Source: Huiozyma naganishii CBS 8797
Lineage: Eukaryota > Ascomycota > Saccharomycetes > Saccharomycetales > Saccharomycetaceae
Reading direction: 5' to 3'
Assembly: GCF_000348985.1 (NCBI RefSeq)
Contig: NC_035924.1
Coordinates: 806,001-870,000, forward strand
DNA: 64,000 bases
The notes below the pieces were generated by a model. That model ran no database searches. It saw only the letters and a list, made by a program, of their open reading frames with translations, and had not been told where the DNA came from. Position 1 is the first letter of the stretch; each line of letters begins with the position of its first letter. Both the position numbers and the translations under genes were made by a program. Shown here in pieces: positions 47,661 to 56,952 of the stretch.

Positions 47661-50600
47661 CTACTGGTTGCTATCCCTCTTTATAACCTCGTTGTAGTTT
47701 GGCGGCTGGTGTGTTGGTTTTGCAGGAGTGCTGTTTGGTGAACTCATCGTGAAATCTTTCTTGAAGATAGGCGACCCTGAAGACGACAAAACGTTGTCCA
47801 AATTGTTGAACCGACCTTCACTCTCTGGATGGTTCCTATTCGTAGGGTTCCCGACGGTCCCCATCATCGGAGTGTCAAAATTCGTGCTTGCTGCGCCACC
47901 GGTACCTGTTCCCGAGGGCAGTAGTTGAGCTCCCTCACCAGACGGCCCGCTTATGGAAGTAGCCCTTGAGAGGTTCAGCTGTTGGATCGATAACGTGTCC
48001 GGGTCGTACACAGATGGGAAAGCAGGGGACCCAATGGGCGACATGAGCGGTGAGTTGGGGACAGATATCGCCTCCTCAAACGTCGGCGGCGGCAGCACGT
48101 TGCTCACGTCGACAGGTCTTCCCTCAATGTCTGTAGTGGCCATGCGGTACGTTGGAAGCTCCATGTTCCCACTGTTGCAGATCTCAGACACGAGGAAGAT
48201 CGGGGTATCGATTAGCACTTCGTAGTGCCGCAACCGTGCTGGGTCATCTGGGTCAGGTTTGCTGATACGGAGCATGATCTCCAGTTTATGGCGCGCGTGG
48301 ATGTTACTGAAGTGTAAACTGTCCAGATAGAGACCGCGCTTGGGCTCGTTCAACTTCGTGTGGTATTTGACGTCGACTCCCGAATTTGTCCTCAATTTTG
48401 TAACGTGGAACCTTTTATCGTACACTTTCTCTTGTCTTTCAGTGTCCTTAGTCGTTCCGTGGTGTCCAGAAAGAAAGCCGATGACACTAGGCTTATGCGA
48501 GTTTGATGCACCCTTGGGTGGTAGGTTCTCCGGGTTCGGTACCATGAGAAACGAGTCGATACCGTAAGGAGGAATGATTCTTGCCTGTTTGCGATCCAAG
48601 TTCTCAAAACGGGGGAACTTTAACACAGTTTCAATGTTGAGTGGTTCCGTGATCCCGATCACGTCCTTTTCGTCCTCCTTCTTCGGTGTATCCTGCCCAG
48701 AATCCTGGAATGTGCTGTACGAGATCAGGTTGTTCCCCGATGAGTTCTCAACGATCTCCTCCCTCAACGCGCGACACCCTTTGTCCTTGGTCCGGATCTC
48801 CAAGAGGGGCAAATTACGCTCCTTGCGCCGCTTGGACTGAAAGTCCAAGTAGTACGGATTGTACGGGTCCTTAGCCACTGGATCCACCTGATCGTATTCG
48901 TACTTCAGGTCCTTGCTCACGAAAGTGATCTTCTCGTTGATGCTCACGCGGACACGCTTGATGCACAGGTTTTTCTCCAGCGGCGCCAGCTTGATCTTGA
49001 TGGGCACCTCGCTCCCGAGCGAGACGTATTTCTGCGCGAACGATATCTCGTAGGACAGCGAGTCCGCCCATACTCTGTTGATGTATATTGGTTTATTCGC
49101 TGTGGATATTGAGATCTGCGGTGGTGTCCTTACGACTCTTATTGGGTATTCTCCAAAAACTTGACTTGTTGTACTAGTGTTGGCGGTTTTGTCCGGAGAG
49201 GCAATGTGTAAAGTGTGCTTCATCTTTTTCAGGATGGACGACCTCCGCGACTTTCTGTACCCTACTTGTTCCAGTTCCGTGTCCCTTAGGGACACAGTTG
49301 ACCCGCCAGACGCGAGGGACACCGTGCTTGCGGATTGTGAGATGGCCGCCCCCGCAGCGTTGATGTTATTTCGCTGCACGGAATGGTTAGCGCCGTCCAC
49401 GACGTCGTCTAGGATTCTAGTCCCCACTTTCAGTCTGTAACTGACTCGTGCTGATGGGTAGTACAGGGACTCTGGCAGGTGATTTGAGAACACGATGGGT
49501 AAGATGAACACGTAGTCCCCCGGTTGGAACACGTTTGTTGCGGTGACTTTCCCCGTCTCTTGTATATTTTTGAAGAATTCATGCCTGGTCGTCTTCTTAT
49601 CCAGGTAGGGAACCTCTGTTGAAGTAGCACTCTTTAGTACTTGCATTGGGGTCATTACGTTATTGTTTTCGACGATCTGCTCCTTGTCCGAGATGTTGGA
49701 AGGAATGTATAAGTTACAGTTCGACCTGTTCAGCGACCACTTCAGCGCGGATCCGTTGTAAAACTCCTCGTCGAGGTTCTTCCCCGGCGGCACCCCTCCA
49801 TTCCAAAACACTTTCACCCTCGAGTGCAGTTGCACGTGAATCGCGGACAGTTTCGTCGGTGTGGCAAGGGACACTATCACTGCCACGTTATACGCTGCCA
49901 TGGATCCATCCATTTCGACGTCTGGGGCGGATGACGCTGAGGTGTCATCCCCTGTACCAGTGTCCGTTGTACCTGGCCTCCGCCGCTGATGTTGGGAACC
50001 CGTTGGATAAACCGCTGCTGCGTCTTGGTTCTCCCCGAGCGCGGGTTGACGAGCCGCCCTTCCCGCGGAGACATCCTCCAAGACAAAATCTGCCTCCTCG
50101 TCCCCCTCGTCCCCTAGCCCATTAAGCCGCATCATGTACTCATCGTCATTGGAGGACATTGTGGGCAAGAACACGTAGTTCCCCGTAGTTGCAATGGCGA
50201 TCTTCACTGGCCGCACGTGGTCCCTCCTGTCCGCGACGGTCCTTGGTGGCAGAAACCCTCTACTGGTCAAGAACTCCCTGAGAAACGCCCTATTATTTGG
50301 CGGTGTGACCCGCTGTCTCGTCACTGGTTGTGTATTCAAATCCTCGGAGACACCATCTGACATGATAGCCTCCTCGTTGTCGTCCAGATCCTCATCGGAC
50401 AAACTCTCTATATCTGACACGTACTCCGGCGTGACAGCCCTCCCAGAGACGGGCGATCTACCAGCACTCTGCTCCGTAGCGTGTCTTGGTGGATGCCTCG
50501 TCTTCTTCCCACTGGCGACCCCTCTCCCGGCATTAGACCCGTTCAATTTCCCAGTGTCTCTCGGCACAGACGTCGTACTGTGTCTCCTCGCCGACTGTGG

Positions 50601-50675
50601 CTGTGGCTGCCCGTTGCTCCCCAACAGGGACGACAGCGCACTCTTGATGGTGGAAGACCTCCTCCTTTCAAACAT
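47661..50675 (-). CDS. ECM21: Arrestin-related Rsp5 adaptor Ecm21 (Art2)
   Basis: A 1004-residue alpha-arrestin (1117 in S. cerevisiae) that brings the ubiquitin ligase Rsp5 to nutrient transporters for endocytosis. The N-terminal 200 residues are basic and serine-rich with acidic stretches. The arrestin N and C lobes are spread across about 260-760, with FQPGDYVFILPIVFSNHLPES typical of the C lobe and VWADSLSYEISFAQKYVSLGSEVPI-type strands. The C terminus is proline- and serine-rich and carries a PPxY motif (PPNYNEV, near residue 993) that binds Rsp5 WW domains. The YBL101C place next to SFT2 makes it ECM21 rather than CSR2. Confidence 0.92.
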   Translation of the reverse strand: MFERRRSSTIKSALSSLLGSNGQPQPQSARRHSTTSVPRDTGKLNGSNAGRGVASGKKTRHPPRHATEQSAGRSPVSGRAVTPEYVSDIESLSDEDLDDNEEAIMSDGVSEDLNTQPVTRQRVTPPNNRAFLREFLTSRGFLPPRTVADRRDHVRPVKIAIATTGNYVFLPTMSSNDDEYMMRLNGLGDEGDEEADFVLEDVSAGRAARQPALGENQDAAAVYPTGSQHQRRRPGTTDTGTGDDTSASSAPDVEMDGSMAAYNVAVIVSLATPTKLSAIHVQLHSRVKVFWNGGVPPGKNLDEEFYNGSALKWSLNRSNCNLYIPSNISDKEQIVENNNVMTPMQVLKSATSTEVPYLDKKTTRHEFFKNIQETGKVTATNVFQPGDYVFILPIVFSNHLPESLYYPSARVSYRLKVGTRILDDVVDGANHSVQRNNINAAGAAISQSASTVSLASGGSTVSLRDTELEQVGYRKSRRSSILKKMKHTLHIASPDKTANTSTTSQVFGEYPIRVVRTPPQISISTANKPIYINRVWADSLSYEISFAQKYVSLGSEVPIKIKLAPLEKNLCIKRVRVSINEKITFVSKDLKYEYDQVDPVAKDPYNPYYLDFQSKRRKERNLPLLEIRTKDKGCRALREEIVENSSGNNLISYSTFQDSGQDTPKKEDEKDVIGITEPLNIETVLKFPRFENLDRKQARIIPPYGIDSFLMVPNPENLPPKGASNSHKPSVIGFLSGHHGTTKDTERQEKVYDKRFHVTKLRTNSGVDVKYHTKLNEPKRGLYLDSLHFSNIHARHKLEIMLRISKPDPDDPARLRHYEVLIDTPIFLVSEICNSGNMELPTYRMATTDIEGRPVDVSNVLPPPTFEEAISVPNSPLMSPIGSPAFPSVYDPDTLSIQQLNLSRATSISGPSGEGAQLLPSGTGTGGAASTNFDTPMMGTVGNPTNRNHPESEGRFNNLDNVLSSSGSPIFKKDFTMSSPNSTPAKPTHQPPNYNEVIKRDSNQ

Positions 50676-51183
50676 GTTTCTTGGTACCCTTACCCTTTAC
50701 CTCGTGGTATCGCTTCGAGAGCGGACTTCCTTCCTGATTACGAGCAACAGTGACTGTTGAACTACAGAACAGTATACACACACACGACACACACACGCAC
50801 AAACCAGCTAGCAGAGCACGGAACTAGTAGGCAGACCGCTGTATCGCCAAGTTACGCCAAGATAATAACAGCAGGACCGGGAGCCCCAAATTATTCAAAG
50901 TGCTAATGACTATCCGGTGAGAGCGCGGTGTGCTGTGGTGTGTGGGTCTACTCGCGCCAAAGACGGCTGTGCGACGGCCAAGGCCCGGTATCTCGAGGCA
51001 GCGTTCAGTGTGCGGTGGTACTATACGGTGGCACAGTACACGGCGGGTGTGTGTCCACCCTGCCGCTGCTGCCCGGACCGCCCCCACGCTAACCCCACGC
51101 CCCCACGAAATCGCCCCCCACGCCAACCCACAGCTTACCCCGCCCACAACATCCACACCCACACACCCGCAAATCCGTACAAC

Positions 51184-51213
51184 GTGACACCAATTGTCAC
51201 ATCACGCCACACG
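51184..51213 (+). promoter_or_regulatory. CCAAT-centred palindrome and Abf1 site of ATP1
   Basis: GTGACA (51184-51189) and TGTCAC (51195-51200) form an inverted repeat around CCAAT. It is followed at once by ATCACGCCACACG (51201-51213), a perfect Abf1 consensus RTCRYN5ACG. They lie about 350-380 bases upstream of the ATP1 ATG. Confidence 0.6.
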
Positions 51214-51250
51214 GCGCCCGCCCGCCGCCTCTCTGTCTTTTCCTCGCCGC

Positions 51251-51258
51251 TGATTGGC
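51251..51258 (-). promoter_or_regulatory. HAP complex (CCAAT) site of ATP1
   Basis: TGATTGGC fits TNATTGGY, the Hap2/3/4/5 element read on the opposite strand. Hap4-dependent control of respiratory genes such as ATP1 is well established in S. cerevisiae. It is about 307 bases upstream of the ATG. Confidence 0.55.
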
Positions 51259-51564
51259 CAGCCGCCCAGCCGTCGAATTAACAGCCGCCAAAAAAAGCAC
51301 CCACACAGAGAAAAAAACTACACTGTGAGAGAAACCGCACACACAGACACACACACACACACTGTAGAACAGCTCCCCCGGGCTTCTCTGTCCTCTCTGT
51401 TTTAAATACAATCTTGTTTCTTGTTATATTAAAAACAGGTTTTCGTATTTGGGGGCACCTCTCCTCACTCCCACTCCCGCTTCTTCAGCATCGTTCTGTG
51501 TCCAGTCGTCTTCTACAGCAGAGAAGTGGAACGCAACTAAGTCTGCAAGTTTTTTCAACGAGAG

Positions 51565-53217
51565 ATGCTATCCAATCGTGCCGTTGCATTGCGCTCGCTT
51601 TCGAGAGCAGCGCTCGCCTGTACTGCCAGAACAGCAGCCCCCAAGTCCGTCGCGCCCTCGTGTGTCGCGTTCAAGAGGTTTGCCTCGACCACAAAGGCCC
51701 AGCCCACCGAGGTCTCCTCTATCCTGGAGGAGCGGATCAGGGGGGTCACTGACCAGACCGCTTTGAATGAGACCGGGAGAGTGCTTGCCGTCGGGGATGG
51801 TATCGCTAGAGTGTACGGCTTGAATAACATCCAGGCGGAAGAGCTGGTGGAGTTCTCGTCTGGTGTGAAGGGGATGGCTTTGAATTTGGAGCCTGATCAA
51901 GTGGGTATTGTGCTGTTCGGGTCGGATAGACTCGTTAAGGAGGGGGAGATCGTTAAGAGGACCGGGAAGATCGTGGATGTCCCCGTGGGTCCCGCCCTGT
52001 TGGGGAGAGTCGTGGACGCTCTAGGGAACCCAATTGACGGGAAGGGCCCCATCAAGGCGGAGAAGTACTCGAGAGCGCAAGTGAAGGCTCCTGGGATCTT
52101 GCCCAGAAGGTCCGTTCATGAACCAGTGCAGACTGGGTTGAAGGCCGTCGACGCTTTGGTCCCCATTGGGAGAGGCCAGAGAGAACTGATCATTGGGGAT
52201 CGTCAGACGGGGAAGACCGCTGTTGCGCTAGACACCATCTTGAACCAGAAGAGATGGAACGATGGGAAGGATGAGTCCAAGAAGTTGTACTGTGTCTACG
52301 TTGCCATTGGGCAGAAGAGATCCACAGTCGCCCAATTGGTTCAGACTTTGGAACAACACGACGCTTTGAAGTACTCGATTATCGTCGCGGCTACTGCCTC
52401 AGAGGCTGCCCCGTTGCAGTACTTGGCCCCCTTCACCGCTGCATCCATCGGTGAGTGGTTTAGAGACAACGGGAAACACGCGCTGATTGTGTACGACGAT
52501 TTGTCCAAACAGGCCGTCGCGTACCGTCAATTGTCACTGTTGTTGAGACGTCCACCGGGGCGTGAGGCGTACCCAGGTGATGTTTTCTACCTACATTCAA
52601 GACTGCTAGAGAGAGCAGCTAAGATGTCTGAGAAGGAAGGTGGTGGCTCCCTGACCGCTTTACCAGTGATCGAAACTCAAGGTGGTGATGTCTCCGCTTA
52701 TATCCCAACTAACGTCATCTCCATCACAGATGGGCAAATCTTCTTGGAGGCAGAACTGTTCTACAAGGGTATTAGACCAGCCATCAATGTCGGTCTATCC
52801 GTGTCCCGTGTTGGGTCCGCAGCTCAAGTGAAGGCTTTGAAACAAGTCGCAGGGTCCTTGAAACTGTTCTTGGCTCAATACAGAGAAGTGGCCGCGTTCG
52901 CCCAATTCGGTTCAGACTTGGACGCCTCCACGAAACAGACTCTGACAAGAGGTGAGAGACTGACCCAGCTGTTGAAGCAGAGCCAGTACCGCCCACTGTC
53001 CGCAGAGGAACAGGTGCCTCTGATTTACGCAGGTGTCAACGGGTACCTCGACAACGTCGACCTTTCGAGAATGGCAGAGTTCGAGACCTCCTTCCTGGCC
53101 TACTTGAAGTCAAACCACGAACAGATCCTCACAGGGATCAGGGATACAGGTGAGTTGACCAAAGACCTGATGGCAGCTTTGAAATCCGCTACTGAGTCCT
53201 TCGTCGCCACTTTCTGA
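51565..53217 (+). CDS. ATP1: Mitochondrial ATP synthase F1 alpha subunit
   Basis: A 550-residue F1-ATPase alpha subunit (545 in S. cerevisiae), part of the alpha3beta3 head that makes ATP in the mitochondrial matrix. The first about 45 residues are a typical import signal rich in Arg, Ser and Ala ([17 protein letters not shown]). The mature protein starts near [12 protein letters not shown]. It has the beta-barrel N domain, Walker [10 protein letters not shown], and the nucleotide-binding core with [17 protein letters not shown] and the arginine-finger region [12 protein letters not shown]. The end [12 protein letters not shown] is nearly identical to S. cerevisiae. Codon use is strongly biased, as expected for an abundant protein. 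Confidence 0.98.
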   Translation: MLSNRAVALRSLSRAALACTARTAAPKSVAPSCVAFKRFASTTKAQPTEVSSILEERIRGVTDQTALNETGRVLAVGDGIARVYGLNNIQAEELVEFSSGVKGMALNLEPDQVGIVLFGSDRLVKEGEIVKRTGKIVDVPVGPALLGRVVDALGNPIDGKGPIKAEKYSRAQVKAPGILPRRSVHEPVQTGLKAVDALVPIGRGQRELIIGDRQTGKTAVALDTILNQKRWNDGKDESKKLYCVYVAIGQKRSTVAQLVQTLEQHDALKYSIIVAATASEAAPLQYLAPFTAASIGEWFRDNGKHALIVYDDLSKQAVAYRQLSLLLRRPPGREAYPGDVFYLHSRLLERAAKMSEKEGGGSLTALPVIETQGGDVSAYIPTNVISITDGQIFLEAELFYKGIRPAINVGLSVSRVGSAAQVKALKQVAGSLKLFLAQYREVAAFAQFGSDLDASTKQTLTRGERLTQLLKQSQYRPLSAEEQVPLIYAGVNGYLDNVDLSRMAEFETSFLAYLKSNHEQILTGIRDTGELTKDLMAALKSATESFVATF

Positions 53218-53415
53218 TCAGGCCTACAAAAGAAACCACCCACCACCATTTTTTGTTGCTTGCGATCCGCTTATTCACTCGTCGTCCGATCAACCGTATA
53301 TATACATTATGTGAGCCAAGGCGCACCATAATTTCCTTCTGGTGAACTCTTGGATCGTCTAAAGCAACGATATCTTTTTTATATTCAACCCTTCCAAAAG
53401 AAATATCTTCAAATT

Positions 53416-53446
<31 letters not shown>

Positions 53447-53536
53447 CCAAAAAAATAAATAGACAAATCAATTCATATCTGTATACATACTGTACGTGAA
53501 GCTCATCGGGACAACATATCCCAGGCCCTCCCCCCA
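53218..53536. other. ATP1-BRN1 spacer, no BNA4
   Basis: This 319-base spacer holds only a (CTA)n microsatellite and T/A-rich 3' and 5' flanks. In S. cerevisiae the kynurenine monooxygenase gene BNA4 occupies this place; no remnant of it is visible. Confidence 0.7.
53416..53446 (+). repeat. (CTA)n microsatellite
   Basis: About ten uninterrupted copies of CTA on the plus strand, 90 bases upstream of the BRN1 ATG and so probably in its promoter or 5' leader. Confidence 0.95.
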
Positions 53537-55909
53537 ATGACAAGCATACACACACACCTCGATGAGAACATCGGGGACGACCTGTTTGCGAACAAGTCCA
53601 CCATGATGGCGAACTTCGAGGAGTGGATCAGGATGGCCACGGACAACAAAATCAACTCTCGGAACAGTTGGAACTTCGCGCTCATCGACTACTTCTACGA
53701 CCTCAATGTGCTCAGGGACAACGAGAACAACATCAACTTCCAGAGGGCCAGCGCGACACTCGACGGGTGCATCAAGATATACTCCTCCCGGGTCGACTCC
53801 GTGAGCAACGAGACGGGGAAGTTGCTCAGCGGGTTGGCGCAACGAAGGGCACACGCGGGGAAGAAAACGGCCGGTGCAGAGGGCGAAGGGGACGGTGGTG
53901 ATGAGGAAGAGGGGAGCGATGCAGAGGACAGTGTGGTAATCGACGCGGCTACTGGATTGCCCGTTGCTAAAAATGCGGACGCTACGCACGGCGCGAACAG
54001 GAGGAATTATAATAGGACATTGGAGACTACGTTGGTCGAGTTTGACCAGATCAAGATGAACCAATTGGACCAGGAACTGAATATAGACCCTTTGTTCAAG
54101 AAAGCCCTTGTGGATTTTGATGAAGGTGGAGCGAAAAGTTTGTTATTGAACACGTTGAACATCGACAAAAATGGCCGAGTGATCTTCGATGCTTCGATCA
54201 AAGATACAGAAAATGGAACTGGGAATGAGCTAGATGTGAACGATGAGTCCCGGCAGGCCGAGGACGACGAGGCAGACGACCCACTGGAACACTCAAATAT
54301 CCCTGATACCTCCCACGATTTGTCAACAGCTTCGAGAAACTTGTCCACACTAATACAATCCGACGATAAAGATACCACTTTTGTAGCAGAGGATGAGATT
54401 TTGGCGCTCGGGTTAGACTACATTGAATTCGGGGATATTGCACAGTGTGAAGTATCGACTTTACTGCCCCAGCTACGGTCTGCGATAGATGACGTCCAAA
54501 TGGAGAAAACTTTTATCAATAGCGTCAACGTCAAGGCTGACAACTTCCTCACAGAGCAGGATATGAAGGATGTCACTACAGAGGCAGATGCTGGTGGATT
54601 AAATGAGGATGACATTCCAGGACTGCCATACACTGGAAATGGCGATGGCGATGAGAGCGACGAGGGAAGCAGGCAGAATAATTCAGCTGCAGGAAACTTC
54701 GATGATGTGGGAGGGGTTGATGATGAAGAAGCCAATGGACTGGCAAACGAAACTGGCAATTATACAAACGGTGAAATGTTTGAAAAGGACCTTATGGCAT
54801 ATTTTGACCAAACTTTGAATTCGAATTGGAGAGGCCGGGAACATTGGAAAGTACGCAACATAAAGAAAACGTTACTGAAGGAAAGTGATGATGCAGGTGG
54901 CAAAACTAATAGAGTACAAACTGCAAGTACAAATAACTCTGACACCACCTCAGAGACTTCAAATGACAAACTTAATGAGAAAAAGAGTAGTAACAAAAAA
55001 CAACAAGAAATTTTAGACTTTTTCCATTTCGATGATAATTTGGAAGATACAGTGTTTGAAGTGAAAAAGGGCAAGAATACAATAGAGCTTGCCCAAAAAC
55101 TCCGAATCAATGAAAATCACTATCTGTTACCGGATGATTACCATTTTTCTAGCGATAAAATCACCAAACTGTTCATCAAACCAGAACAAACTATGAGTGT
55201 TTTTAATCACAAACGGTTTAAACGCAGTGATCGAAAATTTGACTCAAGCAATTTTGGTAATGACTCCTCGCAACCAACCAATAACTCTAATGTTCCTGAA
55301 ATAGCCGACGAGGAATTTTGGGCGGATAATTACGATATGAAAAAGCAACAGGATAAGGTATCTGCAGAGGAGGGTACTGATATCAGAGGAATGCAAGTTG
55401 AAAACCCGTTCGACGACGATGAGGGGAACGGTGTAGATTTCAATCAGGCATTCGACGATGCTGAGTATGATGATATTGACCACCCATCTATGGAGAATAA
55501 ACTACCGAATCAACAATTTGATGAGCAAAAGCCTTCACTTTCAGAAAAGAAAGTCAACTATTCTCGTGTCTCAAAAAAGGTGGATGTCAGGAAGTTGAAG
55601 AATAATGTATGGAAATCCATCAACAAATTAACCGCGCAAGCACAACAAGAAGACACTACACAACAGGTAGACGGTAACAAAACGGTCATTGAATTGAAGT
55701 TCACCGACGTCACAAAGCAGTTGGTAAACCAGTACTCTCCTGAAATCTTAAAGGATATATCAACAAGTTTTTGTTTCATCTGCCTCCTGCATTTGGCCAA
55801 TGAACATGGCCTTCAAATCAAAAATACAGAGAACTTTGAGGATCTGATAATTCAATACCAACTACTCAGCACAGACAATGATACGGCGGCAACAACGACT
55901 ACGGGCTAG
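53537..55909 (+). CDS. BRN1: Condensin kleisin subunit Brn1
   Basis: A 790-residue Brn1/CAP-H (754 in S. cerevisiae), the kleisin that bridges the Smc2-Smc4 heads and recruits Ycs4 and Ycg1 for mitotic chromosome condensation. The N-terminal kleisin domain is very conserved: STMMANFEEWIRMATDNK, SWNFALIDYFYDLNVL, ASATLDGCIKIYSSRVDS and DPLFKKALVDFDEGGAKSLL. A long acidic middle follows. Central segments GREHWKVRNIKK and HYLLPDDYHFSSDKITKLF match the HEAT-binding parts. The C-terminal winged-helix region is VDVRKLKNNVWKSI and LKDISTSFCFICLLHLANEHGL. The frame is intact. Confidence 0.97.
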   Translation: MTSIHTHLDENIGDDLFANKSTMMANFEEWIRMATDNKINSRNSWNFALIDYFYDLNVLRDNENNINFQRASATLDGCIKIYSSRVDSVSNETGKLLSGLAQRRAHAGKKTAGAEGEGDGGDEEEGSDAEDSVVIDAATGLPVAKNADATHGANRRNYNRTLETTLVEFDQIKMNQLDQELNIDPLFKKALVDFDEGGAKSLLLNTLNIDKNGRVIFDASIKDTENGTGNELDVNDESRQAEDDEADDPLEHSNIPDTSHDLSTASRNLSTLIQSDDKDTTFVAEDEILALGLDYIEFGDIAQCEVSTLLPQLRSAIDDVQMEKTFINSVNVKADNFLTEQDMKDVTTEADAGGLNEDDIPGLPYTGNGDGDESDEGSRQNNSAAGNFDDVGGVDDEEANGLANETGNYTNGEMFEKDLMAYFDQTLNSNWRGREHWKVRNIKKTLLKESDDAGGKTNRVQTASTNNSDTTSETSNDKLNEKKSSNKKQQEILDFFHFDDNLEDTVFEVKKGKNTIELAQKLRINENHYLLPDDYHFSSDKITKLFIKPEQTMSVFNHKRFKRSDRKFDSSNFGNDSSQPTNNSNVPEIADEEFWADNYDMKKQQDKVSAEEGTDIRGMQVENPFDDDEGNGVDFNQAFDDAEYDDIDHPSMENKLPNQQFDEQKPSLSEKKVNYSRVSKKVDVRKLKNNVWKSINKLTAQAQQEDTTQQVDGNKTVIELKFTDVTKQLVNQYSPEILKDISTSFCFICLLHLANEHGLQIKNTENFEDLIIQYQLLSTDNDTAATTTTG

Positions 55910-56077
55910 CGGGGATCTAACCTGCGTGAGTATTTTATATCCTTTCTTGATATATACTTAATGGCATCTCGGTTTTTATTTCTTTTCTTTTTCTGACAAG
56001 CTTTTAGTACACGTTCGATCTGTCGCTGGCGTTGCACCCTGCCTGAAAGCGGGACAACCGCGCGGATATTAATCAAT

Positions 56078-56842
56078 ATGTCAGCTCTAAGGGCAGCCAA
56101 TAGGTTATTTGTTTTACCTACGGTCGGATTCACACTTGGTGTATTCACTTTCATAAAGGCGTGGCCCGATGAATCCAGTACGATCTCTTTAAAGGATCCT
56201 TCAAATTCACCGTCCGTAGACAAGCTACTACACAGGAAGCAGCCATTGGTTCTTCAACGCTCAGACGTTCTGAATAAAATAGCCAAGTCGACATTATATC
56301 AAGAGCTGATTTCAAACCCATCGGTTGAACATCTAGCACAGAGTGAGAAAATCCCCTCTGGACACCGACCATATCATGTAGGACAAGGACCATTGTTCGG
56401 TCCCTCAAAATTAGAAATTGATCCTCTGATCTTTCATAATTTGAAGGATGACACACTGGTTGTCTTTTATCACCTGGGTTCGGGACTGAGTAACGAGAAA
56501 AACAAGATTCATAAAGGTGTTCTCTCTTTGCTTTTAGATGAGGGTTTATGCTACTGTGGGTTTCCCTTATTACCAAGCAAAAGAGGTGTTACGGCCAAAT
56601 TATCAATCAATTTTGAAAAGGATGTTCCTGCAGACTCAACCATAATCCTTAGGGCAAAAGTTTCCAAGAGCAAAGGTAGAAAATGCATTATTGACGGTTC
56701 ATTAGAATCTGTCCCGTCAAAGGGCCTTCTAAACTACATAACAGGTAGCGAACCTACAACTGGCGAGACATTTGCGACAGCGAAATGTATCCTTGTAGAA
56801 CCGAAATGGTTCAAGTATTTAAACTGGTTGCATGTATTTTGA
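56078..56842 (+). CDS. MRX3: Mitochondrial protein Mrx3 (YBL095W-like), hotdog-type thioesterase fold
   Basis: A 254-residue protein matching S. cerevisiae YBL095W (270 residues), named Mrx3 for association with the mitochondrial expressosome that couples mitoribosomes to gene expression. A hydrophobic segment near the N terminus (LFVLPTVGFTLGVFTFIKAW) looks like an import or anchor sequence. The C-terminal half resembles a 4HBT/hotdog thioesterase: HKGVLSLLLDEGLCYCGFP-type helix followed by strands RGVTAKLSINFEKDVPADSTIILRA and IDGSLES. No catalytic proof is seen. The ATG at 56078 is the first one in a good context. It is convergent with RAD30 at a synteny junction only 110 bases long. Confidence 0.85.
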   Translation: MSALRAANRLFVLPTVGFTLGVFTFIKAWPDESSTISLKDPSNSPSVDKLLHRKQPLVLQRSDVLNKIAKSTLYQELISNPSVEHLAQSEKIPSGHRPYHVGQGPLFGPSKLEIDPLIFHNLKDDTLVVFYHLGSGLSNEKNKIHKGVLSLLLDEGLCYCGFPLLPSKRGVTAKLSINFEKDVPADSTIILRAKVSKSKGRKCIIDGSLESVPSKGLLNYITGSEPTTGETFATAKCILVEPKWFKYLNWLHVF

Positions 56843-56952
56843 GAAATGATTACTGGTAGATTGCCTGCTTAAATACAGATTTATACAATAACTTACCTTT
56901 TCTTCTCTTCCAATCAGTGGCATTAAACTATGATAGAGCGGTATCTGATGAA

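Larger units (their letters stand above)
50676..51564. other. Divergent ECM21-ATP1 promoter region
   Basis: An 889-base spacer, GC-rich in its middle part (50980-51250), with CA microsatellites at 50775-50803 and 51338-51362. Transcription-factor-like sites are listed separately. Short frames here show no protein features. Confidence 0.6.

Noticed and set aside
50194..50760. A 188-codon plus-strand frame opposite the start of ECM21
   Set aside because: Antisense to the N-terminal ECM21 coding sequence, with no family features.
53468..54064. A 198-codon minus-strand frame opposite the start of BRN1
   Set aside because: It overlaps the most conserved kleisin domain of BRN1 on the other strand and shows no protein features.
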